Assembly: GCF_900115755.1 (NCBI RefSeq)
Contig: NZ_FOXQ01000001.1
Location: forward strand, 496,001 to 560,000
Length of the DNA stretch: 64,000 bases
Reading direction: 5' to 3'
Source: Parafilimonas terrae
GTDB taxonomy: Bacteria; Bacteroidota; Bacteroidia; Chitinophagales; Chitinophagaceae
This document shows, piece after piece, positions 7,794 through 15,705 of this stretch. Positions within the stretch are counted from its first letter, which is position 1; the number at the start of each line of letters is the position of its first letter. The notes below the pieces were generated by a model. The model saw only the letters and a list, made by a program, of their open reading frames with translations, searched no databases and was not told the DNA's origin. Position numbers and translations under genes: made by a program.

Positions 7794-9149
7794 ATGTTGC
7801 TTCAACAATTTCAACAGCATTTAAAAGAAGATTTTCCGCACTTATCGCCGGCCAATAACAAATTCATATTAGCTGTAAGCGGCGGTATAGACAGCGTTGT
7901 ATTAACCGATCTTTTTTATAAATCAGGCTATGATTTTATTATTGCGCATTGCAATTTCCAGCTGCGCGGTGAAGAAAGTTTAAGAGATGAATTGTTTATG
8001 ACAACCTTAAAAGAAAAATATAACAGGGAAGTTATCATACAACAATTCAACACAAAACAATACGCTGAAGACAACAAAATTTCCATACAGGAAGCAGCAA
8101 GAAAATTAAGGTATGACTGGTTTTCAGTTATCAGCCATCAACTATCAGCTATCAGCTTTACTGCCATAGCGCACAATGCTGATGATAATATTGAAACCAT
8201 GCTGATGTACCTCTTTCGCGGCACCGGCATTCACGGCCTAACGGGCATGCAAGCTTATGATAAAGCAAGAAAAATTATCCGCCCTTTATTGTTTGCCACA
8301 AGAAAACAAATAGCCGCTTATGCGGAAGAAAATAATTTAGGCTGGGTGGAAGATTCTTCCAATTTACAGGATAAATACACCCGCAATTTTTTCAGGCATA
8401 ATATTATTCCTTTGGCAGAAGCGCAATTTGAAAACACAAGGCAAAACCTGCAAAGCAATATTCAACGGTTTAAAGATGTGGCAATTTTATACGAACAGTC
8501 AGTTGAAACACATAAAAAGAAATTGATTGAACAAAAAGGCAATGAAATTCATATCCCCATCTTAAAACTGCAGCAAACGCAACCTTTGGATACCGTTTTA
8601 TGGGAAATAATAAAACCTTATAATTTTCATGCACAACAATTAGCTGAAATAAAAAAATTGTTTGATGCAGCAAACAGCAGCTATGTGCAATCATCAACGC
8701 ACAGGATAATAAAAAACCGCAACCATTTTATTATTGCACCAATTGAAACTTCAGAAGCTAACCACATTTTAATTGAAGCAAATGATAAGCAGGTAAAATT
8801 TGAAAATGGCATGTTGATGTTTGAAAAACTTTCAGCTACCAGCTACCAGTTATCAGCCGGTAGCAATATGGCACAAATGGATGAAAGCAAAATTGAATAT
8901 CCCCTATTGCTGCGCAAATGGAAACAGGGCGATTATTTTTATCCTCTCGGAATGAAGAAGAAAAAAAAACTCAGCCGCTTTTTTATTGACCTTAAACTTT
9001 CTGCAACTGCAAAAGAAAATGCCTGGGTTATTGAAATGAATAAAAAAATCATCTGGGTTATTGGTTACAGAATTGATGAGCGTTTTAAAATAACACCATC
9101 AACACAGGAGGTTTTAAAAATAAGTTTTACTGCTGCACAGGAACGCTGA
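7794..9149 (+). CDS. tilS: tRNA(Ile)-lysidine synthase
   Basis: This 451-residue ATP-pyrophosphatase joins lysine to C34 of the CAU-anticodon tRNA-Ile, so that the tRNA reads AUA instead of AUG. The PP-loop SGGIDS is at residues 29-34. The family segment AIAHNADDNIETMLMYLFRG, with the R-N-F-F-R-H element of the N-terminal catalytic domain, is present. The C-terminal half holds the LLRKWKQGDYFYPLGM motif of the TilS C-terminal domain. ATG 7794 is chosen because the promoter box lies just upstream. Two stretches of the coding sequence (8124-8158 and 8831-8865) are made of CAGCTATCAG-like dispersed repeat, read as SVISHQLSAIS and LSATSYQLSAG. Confidence 0.93.
   Translation: MLLQQFQQHLKEDFPHLSPANNKFILAVSGGIDSVVLTDLFYKSGYDFIIAHCNFQLRGEESLRDELFMTTLKEKYNREVIIQQFNTKQYAEDNKISIQEAARKLRYDWFSVISHQLSAISFTAIAHNADDNIETMLMYLFRGTGIHGLTGMQAYDKARKIIRPLLFATRKQIAAYAEENNLGWVEDSSNLQDKYTRNFFRHNIIPLAEAQFENTRQNLQSNIQRFKDVAILYEQSVETHKKKLIEQKGNEIHIPILKLQQTQPLDTVLWEIIKPYNFHAQQLAEIKKLFDAANSSYVQSSTHRIIKNRNHFIIAPIETSEANHILIEANDKQVKFENGMLMFEKLSATSYQLSAGSNMAQMDESKIEYPLLLRKWKQGDYFYPLGMKKKKKLSRFFIDLKLSATAKENAWVIEMNKKIIWVIGYRIDERFKITPSTQEVLKISFTAAQER
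8124..8158 (+). repeat. CAGCTATCAG-type short repeat inside tilS (copy 1)
   Basis: A run of TCAGTTATCAGCCATCAAC and related ATCAGC units lies between the LRYDWF and AIAHNADD segments of TilS, where homologues usually have a variable helix. The same word family occurs in spacers around 9895-9912, 42868 and 44108-44210. Confidence 0.6.
8831..8865 (+). repeat. CAGCTACCAG-type short repeat inside tilS (copy 2)
   Basis: TTCAGCTACCAGCTACCAG followed by TTATCAGCC lies in the linker before the TilS C-terminal domain. It resembles copy 1 and the spacer repeats near tuf. Confidence 0.55.
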
Positions 9150-9169
9150 AGCTGCGTAACAAATCAACT

Positions 9170-9194
9170 GTACAAGGGAGTGACACAACCGTGA
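9170..9194 (+). repeat. 25-bp dispersed repeat, copy A
   Basis: The 25 bases here, beginning GTACAAGGGAGTGAC and ending CAACCGTGA, are identical to the reverse complement of 31424-31448. Both copies are intergenic. Confidence 0.85.
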
Positions 9195-9226
9195 TGAGGA
9201 GTGTTCAGCAGTTGGCAAACAAAAAA

Positions 9227-9868
9227 TCACCGCATTAAACTGCTGCGTATAGCATCAACAAAATGACTGATTGGATTAAAGCCGGTATTCAATGCAAAGC
9301 TTAAAGCAATTACAAAAGCAACGCCATACAGCGAACCCCATAAGTGGGCAGAATGATTGATGTTGCCACCGCCGCGTTTATTAAGATAAGCCGTGATAAT
9401 AAGATATAATGGCCCGAAAATAAAACCGGGAATAGGTATGGGTAAAAACAGCAGGCTTAACCGTGCATCGGGATATAACAATATGCCTGCAAACACAACA
9501 GCAGACACAGCGCCGGAAGCGCCGAGGCTGCGGTAATAATAATTGTCTTTGTTTTTCATGTAGGTGGGTATAAGGCAAATGGCCAGTGCAGAAACATACA
9601 TTACCAGGTAAAGCAATGTGCCCGCGCTGCCAAATATTTGCGAAAAGCCATCGTTTACATAGTCGCCAAAAAAATACAGCGACAGCATATTAAAAAGCAA
9701 GTGGCCAATATCAGCATGAATTAAACCATTGCTAAAAAACCGGTACCACTGGTTGCGTTTGGCAATATCAGGCGGATAAAAAATAAGTTTATCCATGAGG
9801 TCCTGGTTATTAAACGCCATGAAAGAAATAATGCCTGTTATAATGATAATAATAATTGTTATTGACAT
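9227..9868 (-). CDS. Rhomboid-family intramembrane serine protease
   Basis: This 213-residue polytopic membrane protease cleaves substrates within the membrane. The catalytic serine motif GASG has S118, and the catalytic histidine is H175 in NHSAHLWGSLYG. The LIHADIGHLLFNMLSLYFFG helix carries the conserved H/N pair of the oxyanion region. There are about six hydrophobic segments. I start at the ATG giving MSITIIII because the upstream alternative at 9904 is a TTG without A-rich context. It lies 66 bases after rlmH on the same strand. Confidence 0.9.
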   Translation of the reverse strand: MSITIIIIIITGIISFMAFNNQDLMDKLIFYPPDIAKRNQWYRFFSNGLIHADIGHLLFNMLSLYFFGDYVNDGFSQIFGSAGTLLYLVMYVSALAICLIPTYMKNKDNYYYRSLGASGAVSAVVFAGILLYPDARLSLLFLPIPIPGFIFGPLYLIITAYLNKRGGGNINHSAHLWGSLYGVAFVIALSFALNTGFNPISHFVDAIRSSLMR

Positions 9869-9933
9869 GTTTAATTTTTTAAGAAAGCCGTGAGCTATGA
9901 GCAATCAGCTGCGGGCCTTACACCTTAAGCCTT

Positions 9934-10407
9934 TTATGCATGGTGATACTTTTCGTTGCGCAAAATAGTACATGCACGGTAAACCTGCTCCGTCAAAATT
10001 AACCGCACCAGCATGTGCGGAAAAACAAGTTTTGATAAACTCCATATAAAATTTGCGCGTTGCTTTATTTCATCGCTTACACCAAAGGCGCCACCAATTA
10101 AAAACACTATAGTTCTTACGCCTGCATTTATTTTTTGTTCTATAAAATTTGATAATTCAACCGATGTTAATTGTTTGCCTGTTTCATCCAGCAGCATTAA
10201 AAAATCATCACTCTTTATTTTACTTAAAATAAGTTTGGCTTCCTGTTTTTTTAATTCAGCCTCCGGCAATACTGCAGCATTTTTTACCGGTGGAATAATA
10301 AGCCATTCAACATTATAATAATTGTTTACACGTTTTGTAAAATCATCAACCGCTTTTTTAAAAGCTTCATCATGCGGCTTGCCAATATTTATAAATTGAA
10401 ATTTCAT
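9934..10407 (-). CDS. rlmH: 23S rRNA (pseudouridine1915-N3)-methyltransferase
   Basis: This 157-residue SPOUT-class methyltransferase acts on the pseudouridine at position 1915 in helix 69 of 23S rRNA in assembled ribosomes. The knot region LIGGAFGVSDEIKQRA and the C-terminal LVFPHMLVRLILTEQVYRA...YHHA are diagnostic. Its full length matches the family (about 155). The following rhomboid gene on the same strand suggests an operon. Confidence 0.95.
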   Translation of the reverse strand: MKFQFINIGKPHDEAFKKAVDDFTKRVNNYYNVEWLIIPPVKNAAVLPEAELKKQEAKLILSKIKSDDFLMLLDETGKQLTSVELSNFIEQKINAGVRTIVFLIGGAFGVSDEIKQRANFIWSLSKLVFPHMLVRLILTEQVYRACTILRNEKYHHA

Positions 10408-10600
10408 TCGTGCAAATTTGTTTTTTCAATGGCCTCATCTAACGCCTTAACATACACTTCCTCTTGAAAACATTTTACGGCATTTCATTTTATTAATGCA
10501 ACAGATGCACAGATAAATTTTTTATTAAATCACCAACAGTTTACTTAGACATTCGTGGCATTCGTTCAAAATTATATAACATTGCCCCAAATAATAAATT

Positions 10601-11452
10601 ATGCGATTGTTGAAATTTGCTTTCTTCATTTCATTTTGCTTTATCGCCATGTTTACAGAAGCACAGCCTTTGAATGTAATGTCATTTAACATTCGTTATA
10701 ACAATACCGGCGACAGTTTAAACGCATGGCCTTATAGAAAAGACCTTGCGGCTTCGCAGGTTAAATTTTTCAACGTGCATATTCTTGGTGTGCAGGAAGC
10801 TTTGGATGACCAGATGCAGGATTTACAGCAACGCCTTCCCAATTACAAGCATGCAGGTGTGGGCCGCGACGATGGCAAAACAAAAGGCGAATACAGCGCT
10901 ATATTTTATGATACAACAAGATTACTTTGTTTAAAGAATGCAACTTTCTGGCTATCGCAAACGCCGGATGAAGCAGGTTCCAAAGGATGGGATGCGGTAT
11001 TGCCGAGAATTGTTACCTGGTGTTTTTTTGAAGATAAACTCACGCATAAAAAATTCTATGCTTTTAATACACATTTTGATCATATAGGCAAAGTGGCGCG
11101 GGCTGAAAGCGCCAAATTGTTATTGCAAAAAGCAAAAGAAATGGCGGGCAGCCTGCCGGTAATTGTTACGGGCGATTTTAATGCATCGGAAAATGATGAG
11201 CCTATAAAAATTATTGTTGATAAAACAAATCCTGACCATCTTACGGAATCTATTTCCGTTTCGCAAACGCCGCATTACGGGCCCACAGGCACATTCAATG
11301 CTTTTAAATCAAAAGAAGTAAGTGATAAAGCCATCGACCACATCTTCATAAAAAATAAAGTAAACGTGCTGAAACACGGCACTATTTCAGAAAGCTGGAA
11401 CGGCAGGTTTTCATCAGACCATTTCCCGGTGCTGGCAGTGGTGGAGTTGTAA
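10601..11452 (+). CDS. Secreted endonuclease/exonuclease/phosphatase-family protein
   Basis: This 283-residue protein has a signal peptide (about 1-21, ending TEAQ) and one EEP fold. Visible motifs are LNVMSFNIRYNN (metal-binding Asn/Asp strand), VQEAL (catalytic Glu), GDFNAS near residue 191 and the terminal SSDHFPV. Secreted relatives include phosphodiesterases and sugar- or lipid-phosphate phosphatases. The specific substrate cannot be assigned. It is monocistronic, with no clear promoter match. Confidence 0.85.
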   Translation: MRLLKFAFFISFCFIAMFTEAQPLNVMSFNIRYNNTGDSLNAWPYRKDLAASQVKFFNVHILGVQEALDDQMQDLQQRLPNYKHAGVGRDDGKTKGEYSAIFYDTTRLLCLKNATFWLSQTPDEAGSKGWDAVLPRIVTWCFFEDKLTHKKFYAFNTHFDHIGKVARAESAKLLLQKAKEMAGSLPVIVTGDFNASENDEPIKIIVDKTNPDHLTESISVSQTPHYGPTGTFNAFKSKEVSDKAIDHIFIKNKVNVLKHGTISESWNGRFSSDHFPVLAVVEL

Positions 11453-11545
11453 GATGAAACAATAACAACCCGGCAATTTATTCCTGTAATTTTTTTATAC
11501 TCCGCAAGATGTAAAAAAGTGATTTTGTGCTGTTCGGTTTTAGCG

Positions 11546-11564
11546 CCCTCTCCTTTGGAGAGGG
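11546..11564 (+). repeat. CCCTCTCC palindrome with G-rich tail (dispersed-repeat type)
   Basis: CCCTCTCC-TTT-GGAGAGGG forms an 8-bp stem with a 3-base loop, followed by ATTAGGGGGTGAGG. This word is a familiar intergenic element in many bacterial genomes. There is no T-tract, so it is unlikely to be a simple terminator. Confidence 0.5.
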
Positions 11565-11685
11565 ATTAGGGGGTGAGGTCTGACAAAAAATATGATTCGC
11601 TAATTTATCCCTTGCGCACTATAACATTCAATAGCTGTCAATAATTTTTTATTTCCTTTTTTAGGATGGAAGTTAACTTGCGCCC

Positions 11686-14019
11686 ATGCAGGATTATTTG
11701 AAAGGATTGAACGAGCCGCAGCGTGAGGCAGCAACACATATTAACGGGCCATTGATGATAGTTGCCGGCGCCGGCAGCGGTAAAACGAAAGTGCTTACCA
11801 CCCGCATTGCACACTTAATGGCAAACGGCATTGATGCGTTTAACATCCTGGCACTTACATTTACTAATAAAGCCGCCGCCGAAATGAAAGAGCGCGTGGA
11901 AAAAATTCTCGGCAACAACGAAGCCCGCAATCTTTATATCGGAACTTTTCACAGCGTATTTGCAAGAATTTTAAGGGCCGAAGCGCCGCGTATTGGTTAT
12001 CCAAACAACTTTACTATTTATGATACGGATGACAGCCGCTCTGTTATAAAAACAGTAGTGAACGAATTAAATCTCGACGATAAATTATACAAACCAAACG
12101 TTGTTCATAACCGCATATCATCTGCAAAAAATGCATTGGTGGGGCCTGATGAATATGCCAACGATTATTATTTACAGCAGGAAGACATGCGTGCCAACCG
12201 CCCCGCTTTGGCACAGGTGTATAAAGCTTACCAGGTGCGTTGTTTTAAAAACGGCGCAATGGATTTTGACGATCTTTTATTCAAGATGTATGAACTGCTG
12301 CGCGACTTTCCCGAAGTGCTGCATAAGTACCAGCATAAATTCAAATACATTTTAATTGATGAATACCAGGACACCAATCCTGTTCAGTACCAGATAACAA
12401 AACTGCTCGCTGCTGTAAACGAAAACATTTGTGTGGTGGGCGATGATGCACAAAGCATTTATAGTTTTCGCGGCGCCACCATTGAAAACATTTTGCAGTT
12501 TCAGCAGGATTATGATGATGTAAAAGTGATTAAGCTGGAACAGAATTACCGCAGCACACAAAGCATTCTGAATGTGGCCAACGAAGTCATAAAAAATAAT
12601 AAAGGCCAACTGCCAAAAAGTTTGTGGACGGAAAATGCGCATGGCGAAAAAATTAAACTGGTGCGCACCATGACGGATAATGATGAGGGAAAATATGTGG
12701 CTGATACCATTCAGGAACAAAAGCTGCGCAATCATTATCACAATAAACATTTTGCCATTCTTTACCGCACCAATGCACAAAGCCGTTCGTATGAAGAAAG
12801 CCTGCGCCGCATGGGCATTGCTTACAGAATTTTCGGCGGCATCAGCTTCTACCAGCGAAAAGAAATTAAAGACTTTATTTCCTATTTGCGTGTAATTGTA
12901 AACACACGGGATGAAGAAGCATTAAAGCGCATCATTAACTATCCCATTCGCGGCATTGGCAAAACATCGGTGGAGAAGATTGTGATCTTCGCTAACGATC
13001 AAAACATAACTTTCTGGGATGTGCTTACCCGTGCATCTGAGTTTGGTTTTAAAGCAGGCACACTGGAAGCCATTCAGAATTTTGTAACCATGATCCGCTA
13101 CTTTCAAAGCATGCTGGAACAAAAGAATGCTTACGATGTTGCGGTGCAGGTGGGCAAGCATACCAATTTTGTAAAAGAGCTTTTTAACGATAAAAGCACA
13201 GAAGGTTTGGCAAGGTATGAGAACGTGCAGGAGTTGCTCAACTCTATAAAAGAGTTTACCGAAAGCCCGGATAATGAAGATGGTGAAGTGGGCGATAAAA
13301 CCCTTGGCGCTTACCTGCAGCAGATAACTTTATTAACCGATGCAGATGAAAAAGATGAAAATGCTGATGTGGTAAAGCTGATGACGATACATGCTGCAAA
13401 AGGCCTGGAGTTTCCGGTGGTATTTGTGGGCGGCCTGGAAGAAACATTATTTCCAAATGCCATGAGCATAAACACACGCGAAGAACTGGAAGAAGAAAGG
13501 CGTTTGTTTTACGTGGCGGTAACAAGGGCAGAGAAGCATTTGTTTTTAACCTATGCCAATGCGCGCTACCGTTTTGGCAGCCTAACCCAAAACGAGCCCA
13601 GCCGCTTTTTGGATGAACTGCCCGAAACATTTTTAGACCGCACATATGCGGGCGGCGGCGCCAGGAACCAAACCAGTAATATGGGTTCGGCATTTGCGAG
13701 AATGCACCGCGGCTTTGAAGGCAACACACAATTTTCAAACGCAAGCCGCCAGGCGCCCAAATCAAAAACGTCGGCATTGCCTACCGGTTTAACCAGCAAG
13801 CCGCCGCAAACGGTTCAGCATATTCCATCAAAAGATTTTGTGCCGAGCGACACCACCAATTTGCAGGAAGGCCAGAAAGTAGAGCATCAGAAATTTGGTT
13901 ATGGATTAGTTACCAAACTGGAAGGCAGCGCCCATAACCCCATAGCCACCGTAAAGTTTGAACTGAACGGCGAAAAAAAGATCATGCTGAATTATGCAAA
14001 GCTGCGTATTGTGGAATGA
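11686..14019 (+). CDS. UvrD/PcrA-type 3'-5' DNA helicase
   Basis: This 777-residue superfamily 1A helicase functions in nucleotide-excision and mismatch repair and in clearing replication obstacles. Motif I GAGSGKT is at 28-34, motif Ia TFTNKAAAEMKER follows, motif II is DEYQDT near 225-230, motif III/IV is VVGDDAQSIYSFRGA, and motif V/VI contains LMTIHAAKGLEFPVVF and VAVTRAEKHL. The last 60 residues (GQKVEHQKFGYGLVTKLEG) are the Tudor-like PcrA C-terminal domain that contacts RNA polymerase. A TAACTTG box ends five bases before the ATG, so the message may be leaderless. Full length, no anomaly. Confidence 0.95.
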   Translation: MQDYLKGLNEPQREAATHINGPLMIVAGAGSGKTKVLTTRIAHLMANGIDAFNILALTFTNKAAAEMKERVEKILGNNEARNLYIGTFHSVFARILRAEAPRIGYPNNFTIYDTDDSRSVIKTVVNELNLDDKLYKPNVVHNRISSAKNALVGPDEYANDYYLQQEDMRANRPALAQVYKAYQVRCFKNGAMDFDDLLFKMYELLRDFPEVLHKYQHKFKYILIDEYQDTNPVQYQITKLLAAVNENICVVGDDAQSIYSFRGATIENILQFQQDYDDVKVIKLEQNYRSTQSILNVANEVIKNNKGQLPKSLWTENAHGEKIKLVRTMTDNDEGKYVADTIQEQKLRNHYHNKHFAILYRTNAQSRSYEESLRRMGIAYRIFGGISFYQRKEIKDFISYLRVIVNTRDEEALKRIINYPIRGIGKTSVEKIVIFANDQNITFWDVLTRASEFGFKAGTLEAIQNFVTMIRYFQSMLEQKNAYDVAVQVGKHTNFVKELFNDKSTEGLARYENVQELLNSIKEFTESPDNEDGEVGDKTLGAYLQQITLLTDADEKDENADVVKLMTIHAAKGLEFPVVFVGGLEETLFPNAMSINTREELEEERRLFYVAVTRAEKHLFLTYANARYRFGSLTQNEPSRFLDELPETFLDRTYAGGGARNQTSNMGSAFARMHRGFEGNTQFSNASRQAPKSKTSALPTGLTSKPPQTVQHIPSKDFVPSDTTNLQEGQKVEHQKFGYGLVTKLEGSAHNPIATVKFELNGEKKIMLNYAKLRIVE

Positions 14020-14064
14020 TGGCGTGAATGATTAACTGCTAATTGAAACTCCCGACGGGTATGG

Positions 14065-14084
14065 CCGCAAGGTGCGGTTTTTTT
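14065..14084 (+). terminator. Terminator of the UvrD/PcrA helicase gene
   Basis: CCGCA-AGG-TGCGG (14065-14077) is followed by seven T residues. It lies 45 bases after the helicase stop. Confidence 0.75.
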
Positions 14085-14389
14085 GAATTAATTTATGGGC
14101 AGAGAAAGATCGGATTGTTCCAACAACAATTGATTCTGTATAACATTAAAGCGTTGATTTTGAATAGCGGCTTTTTTGAGTAGTTTCGTATTTTGTAACG
14201 GAAAACAGCGCGTTGTGTGATATAATATTTTTAGACCTTGAAATTTTTAGTTTCACTTATATTTCTACTTAGCTTTTGTTCAACAACCCGCTCAGCGAAG
14301 TGTTTGGTAATGGCTGACGTTGCGAAACATCAACTTTATAGACAGACCTGAGCGGCTGCCAAATCATAATCTATTTACATTTTGATATC
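14085..14389. other. Gene-free spacer containing a candidate dispersed element
   Basis: No coding frame is visible. CCGCTCAG (14288-14295) and CTGAGCGG (14348-14355) form an 8-bp inverted repeat 52 bases apart, enclosing a moderately structured segment. It could be a short non-autonomous element or a regulatory RNA; neither is supported further. Confidence 0.35.
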
Positions 14390-15613
14390 ATGATATACTA
14401 TATAAGGCTTCTTAAGATTATATTTATATTATTTATTTCTGTAACAGCTTCCGGTCAAATTAAACAGGCTGCAATTGGACAAACAGTTGAAAAAATCTCC
14501 ATAGATAAGATAATTAATGATACTAAGAATACTAAGAGCCTACACGACTTAAAGGGAAAACTTACTATCCTCGATTTTTGGGCAACCTGGTGTGCTCCTT
14601 GTATCTTATCAATGAAGCATTTGGAAGAACTAAAGAAAACGTATGGCGATAGCATTACTATTATAGCTGTTTCAGATGAAAATGAAAACACTATAAAACA
14701 TTACCTCTCCAAAAACAGACAACCTTTTGTTTTTGCATTGGATACTACAAGAAAATTAAATAATTACTTTCCCCATCTTACAATACCTCATACGGTTTTA
14801 ATTAGCAAAGACTTAAAGGTGCTGGCTATTACCGAGCCGTACAACATTACCAAGGAGGTAATACAAAATGCCTTGAAAGGAGAATCGGTTAGTCTCCATG
14901 AAAAAAAATATCAGGAATTTGACAGCAATACCGATTATATGCAAACAGATTCTTCTACCATTACAAGATTTCAGATTACTAAAGCTATTCCATCTCTGCC
15001 TGCACGAATACAAGGTTGGCACCATCACCCACTATTTGATGGAAGACGATTTACGGCAATCAATTATACTGTTGAAGATGTTCTGCAACAAACTTTTGAT
15101 GAACCAAACTTTAAATTGATAGGGTATGATTCATCTGCTGCTGCCGTGGTTCCGGATGAGCCTTTGTGTTTTGATATTATTGTAAGTAAGGAAAGAAAGG
15201 ATAGTCTTTTCGTTGATTTACGGAAATACCTGTTGCAGAATTTTGGCATTAAGGTTCGTATAGATAGTGTTGAGCAACCAGTTTATCTTCTTAAAAAAGT
15301 AAAAGGCTATACATTTCAAAAAGCAACAGGGAAACAGGTGTTTTATAAAATTCAGAATGGTAGCAACGGATACAAGGTAGACAGCGCTTCTGTTTCGGAC
15401 TTTATTAAAAATTGTATTCAGGGTATTTGCCCTTACCTGGTGTTAGACAAGACCAACTTATCCGATCGTTATAATATCGACTTTCAATATAACTTCCTTA
15501 AAAATTTTCCCTTCATTGTTGAAGGTAAAGATTTCAAAGACAACTTAAGAAAAAGCGGGTTTGAGTTAGAAAAATCTACAAGTAAAGCACCTTCTTTAGT
15601 TATCTATCGGTAA
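14390..15613 (+). CDS. Exported TlpA-like thioredoxin with a C-terminal DUF3738-like domain
   Basis: This 407-residue protein has an N-terminal signal anchor (residues about 5-22). A thioredoxin/TlpA domain follows with FWATWCAPC (active-site pair at about C68 and C71) and the cis-proline IPHTVLI. The C-terminal 200 residues (FTAINYTVEDVLQQTF, KYLLQNFGIKVRID) resemble the DUF3738 region found fused to TlpA domains in Bacteroidota. The likely role is periplasmic thiol-disulfide exchange. The gene is visibly richer in A+T and uses codons such as AAT, AGA and ACT more than its neighbours, which hints at later acquisition. Confidence 0.75.
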   Translation: MIYYIRLLKIIFILFISVTASGQIKQAAIGQTVEKISIDKIINDTKNTKSLHDLKGKLTILDFWATWCAPCILSMKHLEELKKTYGDSITIIAVSDENENTIKHYLSKNRQPFVFALDTTRKLNNYFPHLTIPHTVLISKDLKVLAITEPYNITKEVIQNALKGESVSLHEKKYQEFDSNTDYMQTDSSTITRFQITKAIPSLPARIQGWHHHPLFDGRRFTAINYTVEDVLQQTFDEPNFKLIGYDSSAAAVVPDEPLCFDIIVSKERKDSLFVDLRKYLLQNFGIKVRIDSVEQPVYLLKKVKGYTFQKATGKQVFYKIQNGSNGYKVDSASVSDFIKNCIQGICPYLVLDKTNLSDRYNIDFQYNFLKNFPFIVEGKDFKDNLRKSGFELEKSTSKAPSLVIYR

Positions 15614-15705
15614 CTGAGGGAAAAGTATATTTTTTCCGCCGCCGCTGGTGTTCTTCAGCAACGGGTTCTTCCATCAAAAGCATTTCCAAATCAAAAAATA
15701 AACCT

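Noticed and set aside
13256-13777. Minus-strand open frame of 173 codons inside uvrD
   Set aside because: It lies fully within the well-supported helicase gene and has no recognisable protein features.
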